A DNA stretch of 64,000 nt, taken from Diplolepis rosae. Its lineage: Eukaryota; Arthropoda; Insecta; Hymenoptera; Diplolepididae. Both the position numbers and the translations under genes were made by a program. Positions 26,401 to 34,300 of this stretch are shown piece after piece. The DNA lies in the NCBI GenBank assembly GCA_030998225.1, contig JAPYXD010000698.1, positions 3,947,001 to 4,011,000 of the forward strand, in the 5' to 3' direction. Within the stretch, counting starts at the first letter, position 1, and every line of letters starts with the position of its first letter. The notes under the pieces were generated by a model that was not told the origin of the DNA, ran no database searches, and was given only the letters and a program-made list of their open reading frames with translations.

Positions 26401-27471
26401 TACTAGAATAATCTAGAATATCAATGAAAATATCCTATAACTAAAAGGTCAACATCTTAACTGGTATTCATTAGCAATTATTTTTATTTGACTGAGCAGG
26501 AAAATATTTCGAAATCTTTTAGTTATTTCCAAGTTCATATATAAATATACATTTTATTTTTCAATCCAGCTGGGAAAGCGAACGTCGTCGAGACGCCGAA
26601 AAAAAGTGTCAAAAATAAAGAACCTGCTGGAACTTCATACGTCGGTAATGAGGATCATAAGCCGACCATTGACATTACCAAGAAGCTAGAGGTTCATGAA
26701 ACTGATGAGTCTGAAGTCGATACTCAAGAGCCATCTCAAGATTCGAAGGCAAAGGAAGAATTGCCTGATAATGATGAACCGATAAACTTCGATATAAATG
26801 ATTACAAAAAACCATTCAACTTCAAGGAACTCTTCAAGGAACTAAATTTGCCGCTTGACGACGAAGATGAAGATCAAAAGCAAGAAACTGAAGAGGATGA
26901 AGGAAGTTATTCTGCCAAGCTGGTCAGGGATGAAGATGATAAGGAAGAAAAGGACGAGACTGATGGAAATTATTCTTCCAAATATGCTGACTCATCTCAA
27001 GAATCATCTTCCACTGAAGCCTACGCCTCTTCTGAAAGTTTAGAAGATAATGAAAATGTAAATTCAACCGAAGTACAAGATGATGATCATGCGAGTGAGG
27101 ATTCCAAGACGGTCAAGATTAGTGAAGATGAATTTAAATATGGAGACAGGGACTTTTTTAAGCCCTTGTTTGGAGATAAGCCAAAACGAAGCTCACAGGA
27201 ATATTACTACGATGGCGATAAAAACAAATATTACAAGCAGGAAGCTTCCAGTCGCAAAGATGTTTTAGCTAAAAGATATGGTTCACACTCATACCCAATC
27301 GATGAAGAAAAGCTGCCGCCTCTTACTAATATTCTAGCGAAAAAGGATTCCATCTCTAGATTTTCGGGGAACGAGAATCAGAATGCAAAGAAAAACTATA
27401 AAATTCCTAGAGAATATGAAAATGAGTGGGTTCTTAAGTATGAATTCCCTAAGAAGAAACAAGAAGATTAA
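2430..27471 (+). CDS. Animal haem peroxidase (secreted, peroxidasin/chorion-peroxidase superfamily), 5' end missing
   Basis: Exons: 2430-2509, 2650-2743, 4331-4522, 5893-6089, 10797-11049, 14292-14437, 17266-17507, 17594-17726, 17809-17936, 18000-18109, 18538-18630, 18700-18869, 19269-19377, 19452-19524, then tail exons 24094-25081 and 26570-27471. All have GT/AG borders and matching phases. The catalytic part is about 673 codons. Visible family hallmarks: distal motif WGQFMDHD (His codon 6059-6061, haem-linking Asp 6056-6058), the AREHNRVA motif (Arg 17322-17324, Glu 17325-17327), proximal FRFGHSLLP (His 17672-17674), and RGREFGIPSY, where many relatives have RGRDHG. Family role: peroxide-dependent oxidation or cross-linking outside the cell; the exact substrate is unknown. 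The first exon here begins with the last base of a split codon, so a signal-peptide exon lies upstream. If the donor at 19525 is not spliced, translation stops after 11 more residues, a plausible short isoform. The domain assignment is very safe; inclusion of the tail is less so. Confidence 0.88.
3295..3905. repeat. Compound of family B and repeat N segments in tandem
   Basis: A half copy of family B (3295-3419), a unique-looking 140-bp segment (3414-3550), a full family B (3548-3762), and a near-identical second copy of that segment (3757-3897). The segments share taacgtatattaaattaaaa and ttttgattgaaaagttatt. The segment is the same as repeat N at 60.6-61.2 kb, so the region looks like a local duplication of an N element that carries B. 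Confidence 0.65.
3932..4256. repeat. MITE family B, copy 4, with internal 21-bp tandem repeat
   Basis: A full palindromic family B element beginning agagaaaacagtttctttg. Between about 4144 and 4246 a 21-bp unit (tttctttgattcaaaggaat plus one base) is repeated about five times, which explains the repetitive open frame there. It lies in the intron just upstream of peroxidase exon 4331-4522. Confidence 0.75.
4964..5232. repeat. MITE family A, copy 1 (diverged)
   Basis: Starts with ctctctaaat after a TA and ends with a decayed atatagagaa. The interior is a chain of 'cactgattcaatcagtgaaa' type palindromes shared with the other family A copies. Intronic. Confidence 0.7.
5415..5634. repeat. MITE family B, copy 5
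   Basis: Begins cattgagaaaacagtttctt and ends aaaactgttttctaagtgtg, an inverted pair. The interior has the usual tttgaatcaaagaaacattt and gaccgtatatcaaa phrases. It lies in the intron before peroxidase exon 5893-6089. Confidence 0.75.
6126..6810. repeat. Repeat family M, copy 1, carrying a family A insertion
   Basis: The segment from about 6470 to 6810 matches, in reverse orientation, sequence at 62.60-62.77 and 63.16-63.39 kb. Shared phrases include ttctttaaattaaagaaat, tgtgcagtcgcata and ccagtactgtat. The family A element at 6192-6463 splits it at a TA. Confidence 0.6.
6192..6463. repeat. MITE family A, copy 2
   Basis: Complete copy, ctctctaaat to atttagagag, flanked by TA at 6190-6191 and 6464-6465. 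The interior is made of CACTGAT/ATCAGTG palindromic phrases. Inserted in family M. Confidence 0.85.
7067..7558. repeat. Repeat family F, intact copy with terminal inverted repeats
   Basis: Ends are acactgttagaaatttc and gaaatttctaacagtgt-like inverted repeats; the interior is AT-rich with several 'gtttcgtaaaatt' phrases. No coding potential. Intronic in the peroxidase gene. Confidence 0.75.
7704..7866. repeat. Three-copy 60-bp tandem repeat
   Basis: The unit begins gagcaaaaggaagacaaatc and recurs near 7763 and 7823 as gagcaaaagagagacaa. Because the unit is 60 bp, both strands stay open and translate to repeated peptides; this is not evidence of a gene. Confidence 0.8.
7953..8428. repeat. Large palindrome (family K) containing a family A element
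   Basis: The arms gtttcgaccaaagttttggt (7953 on) and its inverse (8407-8428) bracket a second nested pair: gttgtaaaatccttgtgtat near 8190 and its inverse near 8380. A further inverted segment (taatttagagaagaaaatag near 8284) recurs at 8463-8520. The left arm is split by family A at 7992-8184 while the right arm keeps the empty site. Confidence 0.8.
7992..8184. repeat. MITE family A, copy 3, with demonstrable TA target duplication
   Basis: Runs ctctctaaat to ccagagag, with TA at 7990-7991 and 8185-8186. The mirror arm of the host palindrome near 8390-8402 reads straight through (caactatctacgaaat), showing the empty site had one TA. This is direct evidence for a TA-duplicating, Tc1/mariner-like mobiliser. 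Confidence 0.9.
9459..9965. repeat. Inverted-repeat element O with two internal 145-bp tandem units
   Basis: Terminal inverted repeats contain aacgttgctgtagcaacgaa (left, near 9475) and its inverse near 9930-9950, extending outward to ggtaaatga. Between them a unit of about 145 bp (gctcgataactaaaatttta to ccccaaatgc) occurs twice, near 9650-9775 and 9795-9915. Confidence 0.8.
10095..10759. repeat. MITE family C, copy 1 (TTAA-flanked)
   Basis: Flanked by TTAA at 10091-10094 and 10760-10763, ends ggtagtt and aactacc. Long inverted arms carry 'cctcaggcaaaaatagataa' and 'gctttcaaaaatagcaatat'. The TTAA duplication resembles piggyBac-type targets; no transposase is present. Immediately upstream of peroxidase exon 10797-11049. 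Confidence 0.85.
11432..12246. repeat. MITE family A, copy 4, inserted in family C and itself interrupted
   Basis: The left part is 11432-11603 and the right part 12215-12246 (ending atttagagag). It is inserted at a TA of the family C end: the outer sequence reads ttaaggTA before it and TAgttcattc after it. Confidence 0.85.
11604..12214. repeat. CACTGAG inverted-repeat element nested in family A
   Basis: Termini CACTGAGAAAACTGGAGTG and the exact inverse at 12196-12214, with a 2-bp CA on both sides (11602-11603, 12215-12216). The GC-richer interior has no long open frame. The terminal CACTGAGAAAAC is shared with family B, suggesting a common mobiliser. Confidence 0.85.
13158..13330 (-). repeat. 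tRNA-derived SINE-like fragment
   Basis: On the minus strand, 13238-13224 reads as a Pol III B-box-like sequence (GAGTTCGAATCCC), followed by agcgcagtcgaaagc and a conserved tail gaaagattttcaaattcttt. The B box, the same tail and three further copies (25.9, 53.3 and 53.5 kb) support a dispersed SINE rather than a tRNA gene; no cloverleaf is evident. Confidence 0.65.
13340..13620. repeat. Repeat family L, copy 1
   Basis: Contains ggacaagttcgttaactagc, aaatctctactaattatctt and aaaattaaaaaattccattt, all of which recur at 54.8-56.5 kb. It sits in the centre of the family D element. Confidence 0.6.
15223..15996. repeat. Tc1/mariner-like MITE (family J), TA-flanked
   Basis: Starts cactaccggtcaaaattatt after TA and ends aataatttcgaccggcagtg before TA (15997-15998). 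Long inverted arms include 'aaatgagaccaaaacttt'. The CCGGTCAAAATTATTTG-type terminus and TA target are typical of Tc1/mariner derivatives; no transposase frame is present. Confidence 0.85.
16315..17062. repeat. Minisatellite, about 12 units of 60-66 bp
   Basis: The unit is roughly 'aatggggatgaatatttgaa' + 'ttgagaaaaactccccatcg' + 'tgtgcctgtctgtttgattc' + catt. A pair of variant units (aaattggcaatgatttgaat, cgcgttaatgtttg) occurs near 16450 and again near 16700, giving a higher-order period of about 250 bp. Intronic, just upstream of peroxidase exon 17266-17507. Confidence 0.9.
20877..21111. repeat. MITE family A, copy 5
   Basis: Intact ends ctctctaaat and atttagagag with TA on both sides (20875-20876, 21112-21113); the interior is CACTGAT palindromes. 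Confidence 0.85.
21525..22542. repeat. Nested pair of inverted-repeat elements
   Basis: The outer ends are acactgagagaaattt and aaatttcctc...atttctctc, with inner arms ttagtaaaagctactaaaaa against an inverse near 22470. The inner element runs about 21615-22413, with ends cagggtggccaa and ttggccaccctcaaaccacc. The outer termini resemble those of the 54891-55849 element. Confidence 0.65.
23585..23931. repeat. MITE family E, copy 1 (TTAA-flanked)
   Basis: Flanked by TTAA at 23581-23584 and 23932-23935; ends ggccatgg and catggc. Inner inverted arms: cctaccttaccagcattt near 23619 against ccggtaaggtaggga near 23896, and aaatttatgaccagacaa-type arms in the centre. Related elements lie at 57.2-57.6, 59.1-59.3, 61.4-61.6 and 62.8-63.1 kb. 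Confidence 0.8.
24094..27471 (+). CDS. Charged low-complexity C-terminal tail of the peroxidase gene (two exons)
   Basis: Exons 24094-25081 (988 nt) and 26570-27471 (902 nt, TAA stop) join in phase 1 and give about 629 residues. The first exon opens in phase 0, matching the phase-0 end of the last peroxidase exon at 19524, and has no start codon of its own before the acceptor. I see no known domain. The first half is Lys/Pro/Ser-rich with a furin-like RSKR at 24343-24354 and a Pro/Tyr/Asp-rich stretch near 24900-24980. The second half is strongly acidic (Asp/Glu/Ser) with KR and KK pairs. It looks disordered and secreted, matrix-like rather than enzymatic. It could instead belong to a separate gene whose 5' exons lie in the 19.5-24.1 kb interval; joining is inferred only from strand, phase and lack of any other candidate. 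Confidence 0.65.
25318..25881. repeat. Family D element, copy 2, left end truncated
   Basis: The right end (attaaaggagcggatcccc, then TTAA at 25882-25885) and both arms match copy 1, but the first 60-100 bp of the left arm are missing. It lies in the intron between the two tail exons. Confidence 0.8.
25925..26020 (+). repeat. tRNA-derived SINE-like fragment
   Basis: Plus-strand copy: gacctgggctcgaatcccag (B-box-like), agcgtagtcgaaagcg, then gaaagattttcaaattcttt. Same family as at 13.2, 53.3 and 53.5 kb, at different degrees of decay. Confidence 0.65.
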
Positions 27472-27711
27472 AACAGAACCTAAACCAAAGAAATTTTAGC
27501 GTTTGGATGTAAGATTTAAATTTAAAAAACCTGATTTTAATCTCTTTTAGACATAGTATAATAATATAGCTATTGATTTTAATTTTAGAAATAGTACAAA
27601 GAAAGGTAGATTTAAATCTGTCGAAAATTGAACTTTAATTACTAGTATATTAAAGATCAATCATATTTATTTTTATTAATCCATATAAATCTTGTAGGAA
27701 AGCATTCTTTG

Positions 27712-27717
27712 AATAAA
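27712..27717 (+). promoter_or_regulatory. Candidate poly(A) signal of the peroxidase/tail gene
   Basis: AATAAA 241 bp after the stop codon, the first canonical signal downstream on the + strand. Confidence 0.4.
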
Positions 27718-27906
27718 TGTATTACAATTTTATTCTTCTCTTTTCTTTTTTTTAAGAACACCATAGTGCTTTCGGAAAGTGACAATATTCAATTTTCTCT
27801 GTTAACTCACCGCCAGGAAACGACGGTGAGTGTAGGAAATGTAGAAAACAAAGTAAATTTAATGAAGACAATGGGATTACCCGTTGGGTTCACTTTCATC
27901 GTATAG

Positions 27907-27995
27907 TATATAAGATCCTATTTTATCAATCTCGTTGCCATTCGTTTGATTTTAACTGAAGCAAGTTTGCAATTCGTCTTCAAAAACAACATCAA
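27907..27995 (+). promoter_or_regulatory. Candidate core promoter and untranslated first exon (eclosion hormone?)
   Basis: TATATAAG at 27907-27914 is followed by a short GC-richer stretch that ends in a good donor (atcaa|gtaagt, 27995/27996). It could be a 5' untranslated exon of the eclosion hormone gene, whose coding exon at 30086 begins after an acceptor and so needs an upstream exon. A competing candidate lies at 29165-29480. Confidence 0.35.
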
Positions 27996-28472
27996 GTAAG
28001 TAATTACAACTTCTGATAAAAATCTCAACTTTTTTTTCATCTAAGTAATTTGATATTCTAATTACCAAAGTTGACAATTTTTAAAATATTCCAATCCTCG
28101 AATTCCATTATCTTTTGATATGTAATTTTGTAAATTAAAAATGTACACATTTTATCAATATGTATATATTTAGAGAATTTTTACTTTCCTATTTTCACGA
28201 ATTTTGATTTTTGTAATTATCTTCTAATTTTCCACTCTGCACATCTTCTAAGAGGATTTTCAAATTTAGATCACGTGACATTGATTTCGCAATAGAAAAT
28301 GAGTGAAATTTAGAGAGTAGAATAAAAGTTTATATAAGTGCAAATTTACAAAAAGTTTTAAAGTTTAAAGGTTTTCTAATCAATCAAAGAATTTGTTTTT
28401 ATGGAAAATTGGTTTTATAATATCTATATTCACAGCTGGGAAAAAAGAATTTGCAGTCTAATTTTATTTTTC

Positions 28473-28676
28473 TACTAGCGGGTCATAAAGTGCATTATTG
28501 CCCCCTGCAGGGCAAACAAATCCATTTTCTGACCCCCTGGTAGAAAAAAAATCGTGTACAACTCGGGAAAAACATTTATTTCACTCGTGTGATTGTTGCC
28601 CTGGCATTGCTCGGGTATCCAACTTCACAATCACAAAATAAACTTTTTTTTCCCTAGTTGGACAATATACTATCTT
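28473..28676. repeat. Palindromic repeat family G, copy 2
   Basis: Shares ctactagcgggtcata, ggcaaacaaatccattttct and attgctcgggtatccaact with the copies near 1.4 and 59.9 kb. It lies in the putative 5' intron of the eclosion hormone gene. Confidence 0.75.
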
Positions 28677-29164
28677 TGAGGAAGATTTTAGAATTATTTT
28701 AAAGTGTCAGTGACTTTTGTCATCAATTTAATTGAATCTTGCGACATGCGTAAAGTGTTTAGACCTATGCTTTTGATTAATTTTAAAAATTACGACACGC
28801 ATGTTAGCATGATATGAATCCCAGGAGAATGTAAATTATTTTTCCCAAATACATCATTCGGTTCAATGAACTTATTAAAAAACTCGTACCTATTTTATAA
28901 GGATTCGCATAAAATATCTTTTTTGAAAAATTGAATATGACTTATAAAGTAAATTTTTAAAAAATATTTAACATTTTCCATTCATAAAAATTACTTTAGA
29001 TTGGTATTTTAAGACTCCAAGTAGGAAGCAAAATGTTTCAATTATCACAAATTAAGGACTCTGACATTTCTATAATTTGGAATAGTAATCTTCATATCTT
29101 AATGATTTCACAATGGCCGATAAGGTTAACGCGGAAGTATGTGGAATTCCGGTTATAAACGAAG

Positions 29165-29480
29165 TATAAAAAAGGGACGTGACCATTACCGGTACAAGAG
29201 TGAGCAGGTAAACAGCCTTCAGGTGATCCTCCCGACAGTAACATTCAAACTATTAATTCAACATTCGCTTTTACATATTCCAATATCATTCTGTCTCTTC
29301 GAGAAGGCTCGAGTGCGCTTGAGCCCATCGATAGAGCAATCGAGTCAAATTTGAAATTATACAAAAATTCTGAATTATCTTCTATTCAAGATTTTAACTA
29401 TTGCCCTATTTTAAATTGTGCAAAGATTATTTTCCAATTGTGTACGAATGTTTGTGTGTCTCGTGATTTCAACTCAAGAG
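29165..29480 (+). promoter_or_regulatory. Alternative candidate promoter and first exon of the eclosion hormone gene
   Basis: TATAAAAAAG at 29165-29174 is followed by non-repetitive, less AT-rich sequence that ends in possible donors near 29481 (gtaagc) and 29507 (gtaagt). Only one of this and 27907-27995 need be real; neither is proven. Confidence 0.3.
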
Positions 29481-30087
29481 GGTAAGCAACACGGGAAGAC
29501 AAAATGAGTAAGTTACTTTGTTTGATTATTGAATATCCTACTTGGAATCATAAAAATGTATTTTTAATTCAAAGTTAAAAATATACACATGATAAGACAA
29601 AAATACAAAGAATTCGAAGTAAATATTACACCAGAAATTGTACTCACTTCATTTTATTTTACTATCTTGTAAAAAACTAATAAGTTATGAATTCAAGTGA
29701 TTATTTGCAACAGGCGTCATTTACATGGACACAATTATAATTTTTTCAAACTCATAAAAAACCAATGCCTTCAACTTGATGTCCTTAGCGGAAGTTCCAT
29801 TGAAGTTATTAAATAAATATTAAAAAGTTTCCTTGTTTAAAATAAAAACACTCCGTGTTTCGTACCATTCTAAAACGTACATTCTCCTGGAATTAAATTC
29901 TGAAATTAAAAAGATGTCATTAAATTAATATTGAATAACTAAATTGATTATTTCCGAGCTTCAAAGATAGTTATATGAAAAGTATTACTTTTATAGTGTA
30001 TAAAATGTTCCTTAATGCAACTATTATCATATCCAAGTTCAAATTTTCAATTCTTCGTTTTACCATTATTAACATAATTTTACAGTT

Positions 30088-30478
30088 ATGAAAACTTCAA
30101 CAAGAGTCAGTTTGATGTGCATCGTCGCTTTCACCATTCTGGTCCTAACAGCATCAGCAAGCTTGACTCATGTTGGTTAGTAGAATCGAGTCATCTTCTT
30201 TCTTCTGATTCTATTTCGATTGAGATACTTGTACTCAATATGCTTAAACAACAAACTAGTTCTTCCAATAATTAATTGTATCGCACATTTATTACATGAT
30301 TATAATATATTCAGGTACCTGCCTGAGAAATTGTGCACAATGCACCAAAATGCTTGGTCCATATTTTGAGGGAGGACTGTGTGCAGATACTTGCGTCAAG
30401 TTAAAAGGCAAAATTATACCTGACTGTGAGGACGTTAATTCCATTGAACCATTTATAACTAGACCAGAAGATGACTAA
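30088..30478 (+). CDS. Eh: Eclosion hormone precursor
   Basis: Two coding exons, 30088-30175 (exon begins after the acceptor at 30085) and 30315-30478, encode 83 residues. Residues 1-25 form a classic signal peptide (MKTSTR, then a hydrophobic core ending TASAS). The mature part contains six cysteines spaced as in known eclosion hormones (CLRNCAQC, then LCADTC, then PDC), with the family signature NCAQC-KMLG--FEG and KGK-IP-CED. Eclosion hormone is secreted by a few brain neurons and acts with ecdysis-triggering hormone to start ecdysis, via a receptor guanylate cyclase on Inka cells. The C-terminus ends in an acidic RPEDD. The ATG lies two bases into its exon, so at least one 5' untranslated exon is expected. 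The gene is tail to tail with Cep290, 866 bp away. Confidence 0.95.
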
Positions 30479-31344
30479 ATGGCCTTCATGGTATACATAG
30501 GTCAAATCGTCAACCCAGCGATTGCTTTTAAACAATGCTTACATTTGTAAAATTAATCGCAAAAAAGATAAATCTGATTATCAAAATAAGAGGTGATTAC
30601 AAATGAATAGTATTTAACTGGAATCACGTTCTATTTTGATGCTTATAAGTTTCATTCTGAAAATAATGTACTCTTTTAATGCCTCTCAATGCAAATTCAA
30701 AGTGCCATGGAACATTGTCATTTTATCATTATTTATACTTCGTATCTAGTCAAAATGTCAATGAATTATGTACAAGCCGAATACAAAAAATTCGCTTTTA
30801 TTTATTAAAAAAGTTAGTACGATATAAAAATTCGTTATACATTTAACCGATATTTTGTATCAAATTATAAATAGAGGAATAGCAAATTTTATCAAATATT
30901 TATTATCTACATGACAGCAGTTCTCACTTGTACTATCATTCAACTAAGCATTTTATGACGTAAAATTTTATCCCGATTTATCTTTACCAAATTGATATTA
31001 TTTGTAGAAAAACACTGCACTCTACGAACACACACTTTTCCGCATGATTACATTTTACTATATATTATTATTATTAACGTAAGTTATAATAAAATCGGAG
31101 GAAAAATAGTATTTCATATTTTAGTTTCGCTTTCTTCGGATGATAAAAATAAATATAGTGATTGTTTTTACTTACATCTATCATAATACGAATTATTACT
31201 TTGTATCTGGTGGTGTGACATAGCATTCTGGTATTGTATTTAGTGTTTGTCTCATTTCTAACTGCTGTATCTAGAATTAATAAATAAATTAAGTACATTC
31301 TGATCTGTGACTAATGTTTTAAATTATTATTCTTATTTATATAA
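30479..31344. other. Convergent 3' intergenic region between Eh and Cep290
   Basis: AT-rich, with AATAAA at about 31147 and 31277 on the + strand as possible Eh poly(A) signals. No repeat or coding exon is recognised. Confidence 0.4.
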
Positions 31345-34300
31345 CTAATTCCTATAATCTTCGTTATTTACCTTTTGTCGTAGAGCTTTTTCGTTAATTG
31401 CTGCTCTTGTAAGTAACAGTTTAACTTTCTCAAAAAGCTCTGATTTGTGAGCTAGCTGTTGCCTTAATACAGTAAGCTCGTCATTATTGTCTTGTGTTAA
31501 TGTTTGACTATTTTCTAACATTGCTATCCTCTGTTCTGCTAACTGTAAATCAGTCTCTAAGCTTACTACACGTTGCTTTGCCAATTCATACTGTTTTTTT
31601 AAGGTTGCTTCAGCATCTCTACTAGTCGACTTTCCCTGTGAATTATAACAATAATAATCTTTTATTTACAAATATAATAAGTTTGCAATTCTTTAATGAT
31701 GAAATATTTATTAATAGATTAGTCTTAGCCTTTATTTTAACATGAAACTGATTTTATCATTTTAGAAATTACTTTATTTATAGAAATAAATAAATCATAT
31801 TTGCATTTTACCATTTGAGTTAATTTATGGCAATTTTTGGCCTTCAATCTCTTATTTTCATCTTGAAGTTTTTCAACTATTCTTCTTAGAGAAAAAATCG
31901 TTTTTTCAAGCTCTTTCACAGACTTTTTTGAACTCAGTTCTTTCACAGGTCTTTCAGATGAAGATGGGATTGACTCTGATAGCTTTTCAACTTTCAAAAC
32001 TTCAACGTACCTAATACGAATAAAATAATACTACGTTTAATTTACTTATAATTTGCAAATTTGTGAACAAATTTGTTGAACTAAAACTGTGTAGATTAGG
32101 ATACTTTAGGGTACTTACTTCTCTAAATATTCAATCTTCTCTTTAAGTTTAGGTGTTTCATGATTTGTTTTTTCCAGTTCGAGACGAAGTTCAAAGTTTT
32201 CATTCTCTAATTTTAAATTAGTTTTTTCCAGGACATCTTTAATTGATTCCAATTTTTCTATTTGATTCAGTGCATACGTATTCCCCTGAAAATACAAGAC
32301 ATGTTTTAAATAATTACAATTATAAGATATATTTTATAAAAACAAAGATAATTTTTTTTATTATTCTTACTTCAGTGACAGATTCCAAGGAAGATATTCC
32401 TCTTTTTTGTTCCTGAATTGTATTCAAAAGTTGTTCAGTATCATCTCTAGTTAATTGTTCTGTAAGTTCATAAACTTGTTTTCTCAACGAAGCGCATTCC
32501 TTTTGCAGATCTTCAACAATGTTCGATTCAATGCTGGAAACTGATGGATAAAACGTAAATGCTGTAGCTGTTCCACCTTTTTCTTGCTTAAGTTTACTTC
32601 TTAAATACCACTTTTCTCTTTCCATGCAGGAAACAATAGATCGCATTTTTTCGTAGCTGGTTTGTAATTTTTGCATGTCTTCAGTCTTTTCCTTTAATCT
32701 CTCTTTTAACCTCTCAGCCGTCTGTTGCCACTTTTTTTGCTTCTCCCAAAGTGCCAATTCTTCTGCAGTCTGTAAAAATTAAGTCTATAACTGTACATAG
32801 ATAATATTAAATATCAACTCAGTTATCTTTTACTACCTTAGCCTTCTTTACTTCATGAACTACATATTCTTTATTCAACTGTTCTTTTGTCTTTTGCAAT
32901 TCTTCCTCCAGACACTTAACTTTCCGATCTAGCTGCACTTCACGCTGAGAAGTCTTCTTTTCTTGAGTTTTTGCTGCCATATATCTGCAAGTATGTTGTT
33001 GCAACATAATGTGTTAAAATCAATTTAAGGAAAATATTTCAATAAATTTCAATAATTTTTTTTTACAATATTGCTTAACATATATACCTTCGACTTTGCT
33101 GTTGCTTTAAATCTGCTATCTGATTTTTATACATTTTTTCCTTGTCCAATAAAGACTGCAATTGTCGACGAAGACAATCCAGTTGAGCTTGTGATTGATT
33201 AATGGCTTGTTCACGGCTTGAATTGTGCATTATCTCGCACATTTTAGGTTCTCGGACGTCATAAGCTGTCGCTTGCTGAGCTTTAGCTACTGTTTCCATA
33301 ACTTCAAGCTCGTTCTTTGTTTAAAATTGAAATACATTTTTTTTTTAAATGAAGAATAATAAACACATAGATTCACAAATATATTTTGACACATTGTACC
33401 TGGAAATGCTGACATGTAACATTCAACTCTTGTATTACATTGTCTTTTTCTTGTAGTTCTTTGGCCATTGATATATTTTCTTTTGACAATTGCATACGAG
33501 TGTCAGATAATTGTTTCCTTAATGAAACTGTTTCACATTGCCACTTATGAAGCTCCAAACGATAACTTTCTATCTCCAATTTATGTTGTTCTTCAAGTCT
33601 GTATCGCAGATTTTCACAATTTTTTATTATGACGAAAGATGTTTGACGATTTTATAAACTAAAGTTTGGGATATTTAAAAGCAGATGATTTATCAGAATG
33701 AGACTCGTGCTAAGTAGTAATTTTACGAGTGTGTAAGTACTTAAAATAAAATAAATAGCTCTAGTTAGTTACAAGCTTCTTGTGGTTTCTACTTACCTTG
33801 ATCTCATGTCATCAATATGACTTAGCCTGTCTTCAGCCAATTGATGCCAACGTTGTCCAAGTTCCTTTGCAGCTTTTAAATCTGCCTCAAGCATTGAACT
33901 TTTTTCCTGCAATCTAGCAACGTCTACTGTTGATTCGAAATCTTTATTCAAATTTTCTCTAGCTGTGTCCTGCTTTTCTGGTTTGTCATCTCGTTCAGGT
34001 ATTTCGTAAATTTGATTGCTAAATATATTAGGTAATTATTAACAAGTACAGTTCCAAATATTACGAAATTACGCATTCACTACTTACTTTTCTTTTGTTT
34101 TTCTTTCCAACGATGCAATTTTTTCTTGCAAATGCCTAATCTCCTCTTGCAATGATCCAGCAGCTTTATTATGTTCATCTCTATCCTCTTTTAATAACGT
34201 CTGATATCGAGCTATAGTTTCTTCTTTTTGACTTAATAATTTCTGCAAACTATTTATTGTTGACTTTAAAGCCATCTTATCAGTTCCATCAATGTTTACA

